Below, in pieces: positions 17,005 to 27,240 of a DNA stretch of 64,000 nt. The position numbers and the translations under genes are program-made. Source of the stretch: Thermus thermophilus (GTDB taxonomy: Bacteria > Deinococcota > Deinococci > Deinococcales > Thermaceae); assembly GCF_019974155.1 (NCBI RefSeq), contig NZ_AP025158.1, positions 248,001 to 312,000 on the forward strand. The letters run 5' to 3'. The number at the start of each line of letters is the position of its first letter. Within the stretch, counting starts at the first letter, position 1. Below the pieces are notes generated by a model, which was not told where the DNA came from, ran no database searches, and saw nothing but the letters and a program-made list of their open reading frames with translations.

Positions 17005-18885
17005 ATGCAGAAGGTAGGTAAGCTGGCTGTACTCGGTATAACCGCTCTGGGCCTAGCCCTGGCGGGGCCTCAGGACAACAGCCTCGTCATCGGGGCCTCC
17101 CAAGAGCCCAGGGTCTTGGCGGGGGACTTCCTCTCGGTCATCTCCAACCAGGCCATCAAGTCGGAGATTGAGCAGTACCTCTTCGCGCCCTTCATCGGCT
17201 TCAACGCCAACAGCGAGAACTTCCCCGTTTTGGCCACCGAGGTGCCCACGCAGCAGAACGGCCGCCTGCGGGTCACGGACATCGGCGGCGGCAAGAAGCG
17301 CCTGGAGATGGACCTCACCATCCGCCCAGACGCCCGCTGGTCCGACGGCAAGCCCATCACCACCGAGGACGTGGCCTTCTACTACGAGGTGGGCAAGGCC
17401 AAGGGCATGCCCGTCCTTAACCCCGACTACTGGGAGCGGGTCCAGCTCCGGGTGCGGGATGCCCGCAACTTCACCGTGATCTTTGAACCCGCCTACTACT
17501 ACGACACCTACGGCGGCACCTACGGCTCCCCCATCGGCTACGCCCCCAAGCACATCATGGGGCCCGAGTGGGAAAAGGTGAAGGCCGCCGCCCGGAACCT
17601 GGACCCCGACAAGGACGCGGAGAAGCTCAACGAGCTCTACCGCAACTTCTTCCTCAAGTTCGCCACCCCCCAGGCGCTGAACCGCGGGGCCATGGTCTAC
17701 TCCGGGCCCTTCAAGCTCCGCCGCTGGGTGCCGGGGAACTCCATTGAGATGGAGCGGAACCCCAACTTCCCCATCAAGCCCGAGGGCGGGGAGAGCAAGT
17801 ACGTGCAGAAGGTGGTCTACCGCTTCATCCAGAACACCAACTCCCTCCTGGTGGCGGTGATCGGCGGTTCCATTGACGCCACCTCCAGCGTCTCCCTCAC
17901 CTTTGACCAGGGCCGCTCGCCCCAGCTGGCGCGGCGCGCCCCCGGCCGCTTTGACATCTGGTTCGTCCCCGGGGCCATCTGGGAGCACATTGACATCAAC
18001 AAGTTTGAGAACTGCCAGGTGGTCAGGGACCTCGGCCTCAACGACAAGCGCACCCGCCAGGCCATCCTCCACGCCCTGAACCGGGAGGGCCTGGTGAAGG
18101 CCTTCTTTGACGGCCTCCAGCCCGTGGCCCACACCTGGATCGCCCCCGTCAACCCCCTCTTCAACCCCAACGTGAAGAAGTACGAGTTTGACCTGAAGAA
18201 GGCGGAGGCCCTCCTGGCGGAGATGGGCTGGAGGAAGGGGCCGGACGGCATCCTCCAGCGCACCGTGGGCGGGCGCACCGTGCGCTTTGAGATTGAGTAC
18301 GTGACCACCGCGGGCAACGTCATCCGCGAGCGCACCCAGCAGTTCTTCGCCGAGGACCTCAAGAAGATCGGCATCGCCGTCAAGATCAACAACGCTCCTT
18401 CCGCCGTGGTCTTTGCCGACGACTTCATCCAGCGGGCTTCCGAGTGCAAGTGGACCGGGATGTTTGAGTTCGCCTGGGTGTCTAGCCTTCAGGAGGACGG
18501 CGGCCTCTTCCAGTACAGGAACCTGAACACCGGGGCCATCCTGGTCCCCACCAAGGAGAACAACTACCAGGGCCAGAACATCGGCGGCTGGCGGAACGAC
18601 GAGTTTGACCGCCTGACGAGCCAGGGGGTCTTGGAGTTTGACCCCGAGCGGCGCAAGCAGCTCTTCTGGCGCGCCCAGGAGATCTGGGCCGAGGAGCTTC
18701 CCGCGCTTCCCCTCTACTTCCGCGCCAACCCCTACGTGGTGCGGAAGGGCCTCGTGAACTACGTGGCCAGCGCCTACGCCGGTGGCTATGGCTACCCCGG
18801 CTGGAACGCATGGGAGATCGGCTGGGAAAGCCGCGGCGCCGTGAAGAAGTGGGACCAGGCGAAGTACGCCCTTTCCACCAGGTAA
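17005..18885 (+). CDS. Oligopeptide/dipeptide ABC transporter substrate-binding protein
   Basis: 626-residue extracytoplasmic solute-binding protein of family 5 (DppA/OppA). A short signal peptide (basic MQKVGK, hydrophobic stretch, cleavage near ALAGPQ) is followed by the mature two-lobed receptor; the typical segments VTDIGGGKKRLEMDLT, RPDARWSDGKPITTEDV and TRQAILHALNREG are seen. No lipobox cysteine. It has its own strong promoter and a hairpin after its stop, an arrangement that gives more binding protein than permease. Ligand (peptide, sugar or other) cannot be assigned from sequence. Confidence 0.9.
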   Translation: MQKVGKLAVLGITALGLALAGPQDNSLVIGASQEPRVLAGDFLSVISNQAIKSEIEQYLFAPFIGFNANSENFPVLATEVPTQQNGRLRVTDIGGGKKRLEMDLTIRPDARWSDGKPITTEDVAFYYEVGKAKGMPVLNPDYWERVQLRVRDARNFTVIFEPAYYYDTYGGTYGSPIGYAPKHIMGPEWEKVKAAARNLDPDKDAEKLNELYRNFFLKFATPQALNRGAMVYSGPFKLRRWVPGNSIEMERNPNFPIKPEGGESKYVQKVVYRFIQNTNSLLVAVIGGSIDATSSVSLTFDQGRSPQLARRAPGRFDIWFVPGAIWEHIDINKFENCQVVRDLGLNDKRTRQAILHALNREGLVKAFFDGLQPVAHTWIAPVNPLFNPNVKKYEFDLKKAEALLAEMGWRKGPDGILQRTVGGRTVRFEIEYVTTAGNVIRERTQQFFAEDLKKIGIAVKINNAPSAVVFADDFIQRASECKWTGMFEFAWVSSLQEDGGLFQYRNLNTGAILVPTKENNYQGQNIGGWRNDEFDRLTSQGVLEFDPERRKQLFWRAQEIWAEELPALPLYFRANPYVVRKGLVNYVASAYAGGYGYPGWNAWEIGWESRGAVKKWDQAKYALSTR

Positions 18886-18903
18886 CCCGGGTGGTATAGT
18901 GAG

Positions 18904-18934
18904 GCCCGCTGGGCTTTAGCCCAGCGGGCTTTTT
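18904..18934 (+). terminator. Terminator/attenuator between binding-protein and permease genes
   Basis: GCCCGCTGGGC (18904-18914), loop TTTA, GCCCAGCGGGC (18919-18929) and TTTTT: an 11-bp perfect stem with a U-tract. Partial readthrough would lower permease expression. A TATAGT at 18895-18900 could be a weak internal promoter, but its start would fall in the stem. Confidence 0.85.
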
Positions 18935-18959
18935 GATGGAATAAAGGGGAGGTACAAGG

Positions 18960-19970
<1,011 letters not shown>

Positions 19971-19979
19971 AGGTGCTTC

Positions 19980-21167
19980 ATGGCGACCGCGACGGCATCC
20001 TCTAAGCCTCGGACCTTTTTCAGCCTCTTCTGGCGCCGCTTCCGGCGGCACAAGATGGCCATGGCGAGCCTGGTGGTCATCGTCCTCCTCATCCTCATGG
20101 CCCTGTTCGCCCCCTGGATCGCCCCCTACGACCCCACGGCCCAGCCCACGGGGGAGGACGTGGGCCAGTACTACTTCAACCCTCCTTCCCGGGAGCACCT
20201 CCTGGGCACGGACGACCTGGGGCGGGACGTGCTTTCCCGGATCATCTACGGCTCCCGGATCTCCCTCCTCGTGGGGTTCGCCGTGGCCTTGTCCAGCGTG
20301 ATCATCGGGACCCTCATGGGCACCCTGGCGGGCTACTACGCCGGGCGGCCCCTCCGCTTCTACTTGGGCCCCTTGCGGCGGGAGAAGGAGGGGTTTTATC
20401 CCTGGAGCTTCGCGCTTTGGCGGGTCTTCTCCTGGGTGCTCTACTACGGGGTCTTGTACCTCGCGGTCTCCGTGGCCTGGACCTTGGCGGCGGAGGGGAT
20501 CCGGGCGGGAAGCCTATGGGGCTACCTGGGCTTCGGCCTCGTCCTGGCCCTCGCCCTTTGGGCCGCCTGGTTCGGGCTTAAGGGAGAGATCCGCCTGGAC
20601 CTGGACGTGGCCATAAGCCGCCTCATTGACTTCATGCTCACCATCCCCACCCTTCCCCTCCTCTTGGTGCTCTCCGCCCTCCTGCGGGACCCCGAGGTGG
20701 CGGTGGGGCGCTGGGCCCAGGGGGTGTTTGGGGACGCCGCCAGCGTGTTCATCATCATCGCCATCCTCGTTTTCTTCGGCTGGCTGGGGACGGCAAGGCT
20801 CGTGCGGGGGAGCATCCTCTCCTTAAGGGAAATGGACTACGCCACCGCCGCCCAGGCCCTGGGGGCCACGGACTTCCGCGTCATGTTCCGCCACCTGGTG
20901 CCCAACGCCATGGCTCCCCTCATCGTCCAGGCCACCTTGCAGGTGGGCCAGGCCATCCTGGTGGAGGCGGCCCTCTCCTTCCTCGGGTTTGGCATCCAGC
21001 CCCCTGTGGCCACCTGGGGCAACATGCTCACCAACGCTCAGGAGTACATCTTCATCGCCCCTTGGCTGGCCCTGCCCCCCGGGTTCATGATCTTCATCAC
21101 GGTGCTCGCCTTCAACTACCTGGGGGACGGCCTCCGGGACGCCCTGGACCCGAGGAGCCGCCTCTAG
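19980..21167 (+). CDS. Peptide ABC transporter permease (DppC/OppC-type) with internal insertion
   Basis: 395-residue permease, about 90 longer than usual. The N-terminal cytoplasmic arm, HLLGTDDLGRDVLSR motif (about 73-87) and EAA loop (YATAAQALGATDFRV) are typical. Between GYYAG (about 118-122) and RLDLDVAISRLIDF (about 205) lies an insertion of about 84 residues with two extra hydrophobic segments, which would add a transmembrane hairpin. ATG starts 9 nt after the DppB stop. A repeat element follows 15 nt after its stop. Confidence 0.88.
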   Translation: MATATASSKPRTFFSLFWRRFRRHKMAMASLVVIVLLILMALFAPWIAPYDPTAQPTGEDVGQYYFNPPSREHLLGTDDLGRDVLSRIIYGSRISLLVGFAVALSSVIIGTLMGTLAGYYAGRPLRFYLGPLRREKEGFYPWSFALWRVFSWVLYYGVLYLAVSVAWTLAAEGIRAGSLWGYLGFGLVLALALWAAWFGLKGEIRLDLDVAISRLIDFMLTIPTLPLLLVLSALLRDPEVAVGRWAQGVFGDAASVFIIIAILVFFGWLGTARLVRGSILSLREMDYATAAQALGATDFRVMFRHLVPNAMAPLIVQATLQVGQAILVEAALSFLGFGIQPPVATWGNMLTNAQEYIFIAPWLALPPGFMIFITVLAFNYLGDGLRDALDPRSRL

Positions 21168-21182
21168 GCGCCTGGGGGTCCC

Positions 21183-21285
21183 TAAGTGGCTGCACGTTGA
21201 TTTCGCGACACGGGTTGCCCGAAATAAGGCTTGGGAAGGTCCTTTTGGGGCCCCCACCGCGGCGAAAGCCGCGGTGGGGTGCTTA
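21183..21285 (+). repeat. Thermus hairpin repeat, full copy
   Basis: Starts TAAGTGGCTGCACGTTGATT and ends GGTGCTTA. The tail has CCCCACCGCGGC (21252-21263), loop GAAA, GCCGCGGTGGGG (21268-21279), a perfect 12-bp stem with a GNRA loop. Lies between the convergent dppC-like and truA genes. The head matches the copies at 27238, 45403 and 54247 (reversed). Confidence 0.9.
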
Positions 21286-21289
21286 ACTA

Positions 21290-21317
21290 CCCCATGCTGG
21301 CTTGGGCCAGCATGGGG
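21290..21317. repeat. Second inverted repeat (GGCTTGGGCCAGC family)
   Basis: CCCCATGCTGGC, loop TTGG, GCCAGCATGGGG: a perfect 12-bp stem placed 4 nt after the main repeat. Degenerate relatives are at 9935-9963 and about 56482-56507, all between convergent genes. It could act as a bidirectional terminator, but there is no clear U-tract. Confidence 0.65.
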
Positions 21318-21357
21318 GCCCTGGAAGAGGGCTTTCCTAGGCTAGGGGGGAAAAGCC

Positions 21358-22119
21358 TTAGGGCCTAAGCTTCTCCTCCGGGTAGGCGGCCTCCACGAAG
21401 TAAAGGCCGTGGGCCGGGGCGGTGGGGCCCGCCAGGCGGCGGTCGGCGGTTTTCAGAATGGCCTCAAGGCTCTCCGGGGACCGCTTTCCGAGCCCCACCT
21501 CCAGGAGGGTGCCCACCATGCCCCGCACCTGGCCCCGCAGGAAGCTCGTCCCCCGGAAGTAGAGGCGCACCTCGAGGCCCGCTTCCCCCTCCGCCACCTG
21601 GAGCCGGGCCTCGAGGAGCTCCCGCTCCCCCGGCCGGGTTTCCTCCTTGGCGAAGCCCAGGAAGTTGTGCCGCCCAAGGAGGAGGAGGAGGGCCTTTTCC
21701 ATGGCCTCCAGGTCCAGGGGGCGCCGCACCCAAAGGGCCCGGTGGCGGAGGAGGGGGGAGGGGTGGGGCCTCACGAGGATCCGGTAGCGGTAGGCCCGCC
21801 ACAGGGCGTCCTTGCGGGCGTGGAAGTCGGGGGCCACCTCCCTCGCCCCCACCACCTTGAGGTCCTCGGGGAGGAGGCGGTTTAGGGCCTCGGGGACCTT
21901 CTCCACGGGGATGGCGCTTTCCACGTCCACGTGGAAGGGCATGGCCAGGGCGTGCACCCCGGCGTCCGTGCGCCCCGCGGCCACCGCCTTGGGGAGGGCG
22001 CCGATCCCGGGCAGGGCCCTTTCCAGCTCCCCCTGCACCGTGCGCAGGCCCCTCCCCTGCCGCTGCAGCCCGGCGAACAGGGTGCCGTCGTACTCGCAAA
22101 GGAGGAGGAGGCGCCGCAC
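21358..22119 (-). CDS. truA: tRNA pseudouridine(38-40) synthase
   Basis: Isomerises uridines at positions 38-40 of tRNA anticodon arms. The catalytic aspartate is D52 in GRTDAGVHA, with the N-terminal [13 protein letters not shown] motif; 253 residues, normal. GTG start lies 4 nt after the stop of the iron-transporter ATPase gene, so it is the last gene of that operon although functionally unrelated. Confidence 0.93.
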   Translation of the reverse strand: MRRLLLLCEYDGTLFAGLQRQGRGLRTVQGELERALPGIGALPKAVAAGRTDAGVHALAMPFHVDVESAIPVEKVPEALNRLLPEDLKVVGAREVAPDFHARKDALWRAYRYRILVRPHPSPLLRHRALWVRRPLDLEAMEKALLLLLGRHNFLGFAKEETRPGERELLEARLQVAEGEAGLEVRLYFRGTSFLRGQVRGMVGTLLEVGLGKRSPESLEAILKTADRRLAGPTAPAHGLYFVEAAYPEEKLRP

Positions 22120-22123
22120 GCCC

Positions 22124-23176
22124 TCAGGCCTCCTGCCGGACCGGGGCGGCAGGGGGGCCTTCCAGGGCCACCCCTTCCCCCACCACCTCTAGCCCTACCC
22201 GGTCCCCCACCTTGAAGGGGCAGGTGGGGCCTTCCTGCACCAGGACCTCCCGCTCGGGCTGGACCCCGTGGAGGCGCACCCGGTAGGTGAGGTCGTGCCC
22301 CTTGAACTCCCGGGCCACCACCTCCCCCTGGGGGCCCTGCCCCGGGGGGGTGAGGCGCAGGGCCTCGGGGCGGAGGGAGAGGAGGAGGGGGCCCTCCCTG
22401 GCTTCCGCCAGGGGCACGCGGCCCAGGCAGGTCTCGGCGTACCTCCCCCGGCCCTCCCCGGGGAGGAGGTTGGTCCGGCCCAGGAACTGGGCCACGAAGG
22501 GGGTCTTGGGGCGGAGGTAGACCTCCTCCGGGGTCCCCACCTGGAGGATCTCCCCGCCCCGCATCACCCCGAGGCGGTCGGCGAAGGAGAGGGCCTCCTC
22601 CTGGTCGTGGGTGACGAGGAGGGCGGCGGTGCCCGTCTCCTTGAGCACCTTGCGCACCTCCTCCCGGGTGGCGGCCCTAAGCCCCGCGTCCAGGCTGGAG
22701 AAGGGCTCGTCCAGGAGGACGAGCTTGGGCCCGGGGGCCAGGGCCCGGGCCAGGGCGACGCGCTGCTGCTGCCCCCCCGAGAGCTCCCCCGGCCTCCGGT
22801 CCTGGAAGAGGGTCATGCCCACCCGTTCCAGGGCCTTGCGGGCCCGCGCCAGGCGGTCCTTGCCCCTAAGGCCGAAGGCCACGTTGCCCAAGGCGGTGAG
22901 GTGGGGGAATAGGGCGTAGTCCTGGAAGACGAAGCCGATGCCCCGCTTCTCCGGGGGGAGGGCGGTGATGTCCCGCCCCTCCAGGAAGACCCGGCCCGCG
23001 TCGGGGGCCTCGAGGCCCGCCACCACCCGCAAGAGGGTGGTCTTGCCGCAGCCCGAGGGCCCCAGGAGGGCCAGGATCTCCCCGGGATACAGGGCGAGGT
23101 CCACGCCCCGGAGGACCTCCAGCTCTCCGAAGCGCTTGCGGATGCCCTTGAGCTCTAGAAGCGGCGCTCGTTCCAC
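22124..23176 (-). CDS. fbpC: Iron(III) ABC transporter ATP-binding protein (FbpC-type)
   Basis: ATPase subunit of the Fe(III) importer, 350 residues. Walker A GPSGCGKT (39-46), Q-loop VFQDYALFP, signature [14 protein letters not shown] (from 131), Walker B LVLLDEPF (151-158), then a C-terminal TOBE-like regulatory domain. The frame stays open upstream to 23380, but that part is a shadow of the permease gene; GTG at 23176 gives the normal FbpC N-terminus and overlaps the permease 3' end by 22 nt, consistent with coupling. Confidence 0.88.
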   Translation of the reverse strand: MERAPLLELKGIRKRFGELEVLRGVDLALYPGEILALLGPSGCGKTTLLRVVAGLEAPDAGRVFLEGRDITALPPEKRGIGFVFQDYALFPHLTALGNVAFGLRGKDRLARARKALERVGMTLFQDRRPGELSGGQQQRVALARALAPGPKLVLLDEPFSSLDAGLRAATREEVRKVLKETGTAALLVTHDQEEALSFADRLGVMRGGEILQVGTPEEVYLRPKTPFVAQFLGRTNLLPGEGRGRYAETCLGRVPLAEAREGPLLLSLRPEALRLTPPGQGPQGEVVAREFKGHDLTYRVRLHGVQPEREVLVQEGPTCPFKVGDRVGLEVVGEGVALEGPPAAPVRQEA

Positions 23177-24705
23177 AGCAACACCCCCACGAAGGCTGCG
23201 GAAAGCCCCACGATGAGGAGGGCGAAGGGGGCGGCCTCCGCGAACATGGCTTCCTGAGTGTAGCCGAAAACCCGGGTGGCCAAGGTGCTGAACCCCGTGG
23301 GGGCCAAGAGGAGGGTGATGGGAAGCTCCTTCATGGCCCCGATGAAGGCCAGGCTGCCCCCGGCCGCGGCCCCCCGCCAAAGCAGGGGAAAGGTGACCCG
23401 GAAGAAGGCCCGGGTGGGGGTGTCCCCCAGGGTGCGGGCCGCCTCCTCCAGCCTGGGGGGGACCTGGGCCAGGGCGCTCCGCACGGGGCCTAGGCTCTCC
23501 GTGAGGAAGTGGAGGGCGAGGGCGAGGACCAGGAGGGCCAGGGTGCCGTAGAGGAAGGGGAGGGCTCTCAAGATGAAGAAGATCCAGGCGAGGGCGTAGG
23601 CCAGGGGCGGGATGGCGTAGGCCAGGTAGGCGAGCCTTTCCAGGGTGCGGGAGGCGGCGGAGGGATAGCGGGAGGCCAGGTAGGCGATGGGGAGGGCCAT
23701 GCCCACGCTCAGGAAGGCCACGGGGAGCGCCACGAGGAGGGCGTGGCCCAAGGCCTCCGCGAGGCCGCTCGTGGCGGAGGCGGGGAAGCGGCGGGCCAGG
23801 TGGAGGAGGGCGTAGAGGGGGAAGGCCACCGCGAGGAGGAAGGGGAGGAGGAGGAAGAGGTGGGCCAGGGGGGCGAAAGGCCCGAGGCGGGCGGGGGGCG
23901 AGGTCCGGGCCGCGCCCCGGCCGGTCCGGCCCAGGTTCAGGCGGCGGAGGAGGGCGGCCTCCAGGAGGAGGAGGCTTCCCGTGAGCAGGAGAAGGAAGAG
24001 GGCGAGCCAGGCGGCGTAGACCCGGTCAAAGGCAGCGTTGTACTGGAGGTAGATGGCGTAGGAGAAGGTCTCGTAGCGGAGGAGGCTCACGGTGCCGAAG
24101 TCGCCGAGGACGTGGAGGGCGATCACCAGGTAGCCCGAGAGGAAGGCGGGGAGGAGCTGGGGCAGGGTCACCCGGAGGAAGGCCCGCCACGGGGGGTGGC
24201 CCAGGGTGCGGGCCGCCTCCTCCACCGAGGGGTCCACCCCCAGGAAGGCGGCCCGGAGGGCGAGGAAGAGGTAGGGGTAGGTGGTGAGGCCCAGGACGAG
24301 GAGGGCCCCCCAGTACCCCTCGGGCCGGGGCAGGGGGAGGAGCCCCCCCGGCCCCGTGGCCGAGAGGAGAACGTAGGCCCCCACGTACCCCGGGACGGCG
24401 AGGGGGAGGGTGAGGAGGGTGGCCCAGAGGCGCTTGCCCCTGAGGTCCGTGCGGGTGGTGAGGTAGGCGGCGGGAAGGGCCACGAGGGTGGCGAGGCCCA
24501 AAACCCCGGCCGCGAGGCCCAGGGTGTTGCGGAGGAGCTCCAGGTTCTTGGGTCTGAGGAGGATCTCCCGCAGGACCAAAGGGTCGGCCTCGAGGGCCCG
24601 CACCCCCAGGTAGGCCACGGGGAGGAGGACCCCGCCCCCGGTGAGGAGGGCGGGAAGGAGGAAGGGAAGTAGGCTGGGAAGGGTGGCGCGCTGAAAGAGG
24701 GTCAT
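23155..24705 (-). CDS. fbpB: Iron(III) ABC transporter permease (FbpB-type)
   Basis: 516-residue permease with about 12 hydrophobic segments, the duplicated form typical of FbpB/SfuB: two EAA loops are visible, [15 protein letters not shown] in the first half and [15 protein letters not shown] in the second. ATG start; 44 nt separate it from fbpA and contain a strong hairpin. Overlaps fbpC by 22 nt. Confidence 0.92.
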   Translation of the reverse strand: MTLFQRATLPSLLPFLLPALLTGGGVLLPVAYLGVRALEADPLVLREILLRPKNLELLRNTLGLAAGVLGLATLVALPAAYLTTRTDLRGKRLWATLLTLPLAVPGYVGAYVLLSATGPGGLLPLPRPEGYWGALLVLGLTTYPYLFLALRAAFLGVDPSVEEAARTLGHPPWRAFLRVTLPQLLPAFLSGYLVIALHVLGDFGTVSLLRYETFSYAIYLQYNAAFDRVYAAWLALFLLLLTGSLLLLEAALLRRLNLGRTGRGAARTSPPARLGPFAPLAHLFLLLPFLLAVAFPLYALLHLARRFPASATSGLAEALGHALLVALPVAFLSVGMALPIAYLASRYPSAASRTLERLAYLAYAIPPLAYALAWIFFILRALPFLYGTLALLVLALALHFLTESLGPVRSALAQVPPRLEEAARTLGDTPTRAFFRVTFPLLWRGAAAGGSLAFIGAMKELPITLLLAPTGFSTLATRVFGYTQEAMFAEAAPFALLIVGLSAAFVGVLLWNERRF

Positions 24706-24717
24706 GGCCGTTTGGGG

Positions 24718-24742
24718 AAGGGGCGGGGAGACCCCGCCCCTT
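24718..24742 (-). other. Hairpin between fbpA and fbpB
   Basis: On the minus strand AAGGGGCGGGG, loop TCT, CCCCGCCCCTT: a perfect 11-bp stem with a 3-nt loop and no U-tract. Probably stabilises the fbpA 3' end or partly attenuates fbpBC, parallel to the hairpin after the peptide-binding-protein gene. Confidence 0.6.
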
Positions 24743-24749
24743 GGGCCCG

Positions 24750-25736
24750 CTAGAGGACTCCGGTCTCCCTCAAAAGCCTCAAGGCCTGGTCCAGGGGAAG
24801 CTTCTCAAAGTCCAGCTTGGGGCTTTTCGCTATGGCCTCCTCCAGGGGGATGAGGTTGGGGTCCAGCACCACCCCCTTCACCAGGGGGTACTCCCCAATG
24901 TTGCCCATGAAGTACTGCTGGGCCTGAGGGGAGAGGAGGTAGGTGAGGAAGCGGGTGGCCGCGGCGAGGTTCTTGCTCGTCTTCAGGATGCCTGCCCCCG
25001 TCACCAGGGCCAGGTTGCCCACGTCCCCCTCCTTGAAGTGGTGCAGGCCCAGGTTGTACCCCGCCCGGCGGAAGCGCACCACGTAGTAGTGGTTGGTGGA
25101 GCCGAGGTCTATCTCCCCGGCCCGGATGGCGTCCAGCATGGCCGGGTTGGAGGGGTAGGCCTTGGGGGCGAGGGCCTTCATGGCGAGGAGCCACTCCCGG
25201 GCCTTGGCCTCACCGTGGAGGGCGAGGATCCCGGCCACCATGTCCTGGAAGCTGGAGTAAGTGGGGGTCCAGCCCACCCGGAGCCCCTTCTCCTGGGCGA
25301 AGCGGGGAAGGTCCAGCAGGCTTTGGGGAAGTTCCTCGGCCTTGACCTTATTGGGGTTGTAGGCCAGCACCCGAAGCCGCATCGTGACCGGTACCCAGGC
25401 CTTGGAGCCGGGGACGAAGGCCAGGGGCTTTCCCAAGAGGCTTTCCCCCAAAGGCCGAAGGAGCCCCTTGGCCGCCGCCTGGCCCAGGGCCCCGGAGGTG
25501 TTGAGCCAAAGCACGTCCGCCGGGGAGCGGTTTCCCTCCTCCTGGAGGGCGGCGAGGATCTGGGCGTCGGTGCTGTAGCGCACCTGTACCCGGATCCCAG
25601 TCTCCGCCTCAAACCGCTTGACCAAGGGTTCCACCAGGCTCTGCCCCCGCCCCGAGTAGATGGTGAGCGTGGGGCTTTGGGCAAGGGCGCCTAGGGCCGC
25701 GAAAGCCGCGAGGGTCAAAAGGTAACGCTTCACCAT
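24750..25736 (-). CDS. fbpA: Iron(III)-binding periplasmic protein (FbpA-type)
   Basis: 328-residue ferric-ion receptor. Signal peptide MVKRYLLTLAAFAALGALAQ, then the family-typical LTIYSGRGQSLVEPLV start of the mature protein. Paired tyrosines in STNHYYVVRFRRAGYN are the likely iron ligands, as in transferrin-like bacterial FbpA; Thermus FbpA is known to bind Fe(III) with carbonate. Expressed from its own TTGACA/TACCCT promoter with a palindrome at the predicted start site; heads the fbpA-fbpB-fbpC-truA run. Confidence 0.9.
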   Translation of the reverse strand: MVKRYLLTLAAFAALGALAQSPTLTIYSGRGQSLVEPLVKRFEAETGIRVQVRYSTDAQILAALQEEGNRSPADVLWLNTSGALGQAAAKGLLRPLGESLLGKPLAFVPGSKAWVPVTMRLRVLAYNPNKVKAEELPQSLLDLPRFAQEKGLRVGWTPTYSSFQDMVAGILALHGEAKAREWLLAMKALAPKAYPSNPAMLDAIRAGEIDLGSTNHYYVVRFRRAGYNLGLHHFKEGDVGNLALVTGAGILKTSKNLAAATRFLTYLLSPQAQQYFMGNIGEYPLVKGVVLDPNLIPLEEAIAKSPKLDFEKLPLDQALRLLRETGVL

Positions 25737-25754
25737 GGGTACCTCCGTTCTCTT

Positions 25755-25772
25755 CGGGAGGCGCGCCTCCCG
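25755..25772. promoter_or_regulatory. 18-bp palindrome at the fbpA transcription start
   Basis: CGGGAGGCGCGCCTCCCG is a perfect palindrome beginning at the predicted start point of the fbpA transcript. It could be a dimeric repressor operator or a 5'-end hairpin in the mRNA. No protein is assigned. Confidence 0.5.
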
Positions 25773-25778
25773 GGAAGG

Positions 25779-25807
25779 AGGGTACCCCGGGGTGGGGGAA
25801 ATGTCAA
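25779..25807 (-). promoter_or_regulatory. fbpA promoter
   Basis: Minus strand TTGACA (25807-25802), 17-nt spacer, TACCCT (25784-25779). The TGA inside the -35 is the stop codon of the upstream metalloenzyme gene. Just upstream, GTGATAATCG (plus strand, about 25839-25848) weakly recalls a Fur half-site. Confidence 0.7.
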
Positions 25808-26580
25808 GTATTCCGGTCGGATTTATTGGTTTTAGAAGTGATAATCGTTCGCAACCAGGGGAAGACGCCCGTGAGGTCTTCCGGTGGGGGAGGGGCCTCC
25901 CCGGTGTAGACCAGGGGGACGGGGTTTAGGGTGTGGCGGGGGTGCCAGGGCTCCTCGGCGTTGCCGTGGTCCGAGGCCAGGAGGAGGACGCCGCCTTCGG
26001 CGAGGAAGCCCTGGAGGAAAAGGGTGAGCTCCCGGAAGCGCTCGCGAAGGCTTTCGGGGTGGCGGTGGGCGGCGAGGTCCAGGGCCCAGTACTCCAAGAC
26101 CACGAGGTCAAAGGCCCGGGCTAAGGCCGCCGCCTTGGCCCCCGTCCCGTAGGGGTCCTCCCAGAAGCCGGGGGGAAGGGCCAGGGGGTGGCCCAAGGGG
26201 AGGAGGGGAAGGCCCGCGAGGCGGGCCGCCTGGGCGAAGGCGGAAAGGAGGAGCCTTTTCCCCTCCGTGGCCCGCCTGAGGTAGTCCGGGCGGTAGCCGT
26301 TGGCGTGGAGGACCTTGAGGCCCTTCCCCTTGGCCCAGGCGTAGAGGCTTTGCGCCAGGAGGGGCCGAAGCCTCGGGCTTGGGAAGGGGCCCTGGTGGTG
26401 GCCGAGGAGCCTGGCGGCGTTTTCCCCGGTGAGGAGGGCGGTCTGCCCCGTGCCCGACTGGGGCAGGCCCTCCACCCCCAAGGTGGCGTCCAAGGGGGTG
26501 GGGGCGAGGGTGAGGAGGAAGGGGAAGAGGTCCGCCAAGGCCCCTCCCACGCCCAGGCCGTCCACGAAGAGGAAGAGCAC
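25804..26580 (-). CDS. Alkaline-phosphatase-superfamily metalloenzyme (phosphoglycerate-mutase-like)
   Basis: 258-residue metalloenzyme-domain protein. Metal-site motifs are in order: LFVDGLG (residues 5-11), SGTGQTALLTG with the nucleophile position, LDLAAHR, SDHGNAEE and RHTLNPVP near the end. This set matches the core of cofactor-independent phosphoglycerate mutase and phosphopentomutase but without their extra domains, so the substrate is uncertain. GTG start with TAGGAT 6 nt upstream suggests leaderless expression. Its last codons overlap the fbpA promoter. Confidence 0.75.
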   Translation of the reverse strand: MLFLFVDGLGVGGALADLFPFLLTLAPTPLDATLGVEGLPQSGTGQTALLTGENAARLLGHHQGPFPSPRLRPLLAQSLYAWAKGKGLKVLHANGYRPDYLRRATEGKRLLLSAFAQAARLAGLPLLPLGHPLALPPGFWEDPYGTGAKAAALARAFDLVVLEYWALDLAAHRHPESLRERFRELTLFLQGFLAEGGVLLLASDHGNAEEPWHPRHTLNPVPLVYTGEAPPPPEDLTGVFPWLRTIITSKTNKSDRNT

Positions 26581-26649
26581 CTTTCCATCCTAAGGGGGAC
26601 ATTTGCCATGGGGGGATAGAGCTACCCTGAGTTTAGGAGGTGATGGGGT

Positions 26650-27240
26650 ATGGGAAGCTACAACCCGCTGGTCTTTGTTCTAGGCCTGGTCACGGCGGCC
26701 GGGGTCTCGGGGGTGGCCTACTTGCTCGCCGTGGCCCGGGGTGGGGACGAGAGGGCCCTGGGGCGGCTTTATGGCCCCCTCTTCTTCACCCTGGGGGTCT
26801 TCTCCCTGGGGGCGGTGGCCCAGCTCTACTGGACCAACTGGGCGGGCCGTCCGGTGCCCCAGTACACCGAGCTCTTCGGGGTGGCCACGGGGCTTTTCGC
26901 CTTCATGATGGTCCTCGCCGGCTTTTACCTCTACCAGGGCCTGGAGCTTAAGGCCCTGGCCTGGCCCTCCGCCTTCCTAGGGCTTTACCTCCTCTAGGGG
27001 GCGCGGGCGGTTTTGGACTTCGGCCTCACCCGCAACCCTCCCCTCACCGCCCTCATGTGGGGGGCGGCGGGCCTTGCCAGCCTTGGGATCCTCTTCTACG
27101 CCTATAGCCGCCCCGAGGCCCGGCGCACCTGGGCCTACCTCGGGGCCCTGGTCCTGGCCCTGATGGCCCTGGGGGCCTTCCTCACCGGCTTTACGGCCTA
27201 CTACGGCCACATCGCCAGCGCCGTGGGGGGCGGGGGCTAA
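26650..27240 (+). pseudogene. DUF981-like membrane protein interrupted by one in-frame TAG
   Basis: A single frame runs from ATG 26650 to TAA 27240 with one stop, TAG at 26995-26997. The two parts (115 and about 80 residues) read as one ~196-residue membrane protein with about six hydrophobic helices; codon use is normal on both sides and no frameshift is present. ATG has a fine Shine-Dalgarno sequence (TAGGAGGTGATG). The TAG differs by one base from CAG or GAG. It may be a true nonsense mutation, a sequencing error or a readthrough site. The DUF981 call is by overall look only. The terminal TAA is the first three bases of a repeat element. Confidence 0.65.

Noticed and set aside
18895-18900. 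TATAGT as a promoter for the peptide permease genes
   Set aside because: The -35 is poor and the transcript would begin within the terminator stem; kept only as a weak possibility.
26995-26997. TAG as a pyrrolysine codon
   Set aside because: No pyrrolysine genes are seen and Thermus is not known to use it; a point mutation or ordinary readthrough is simpler.
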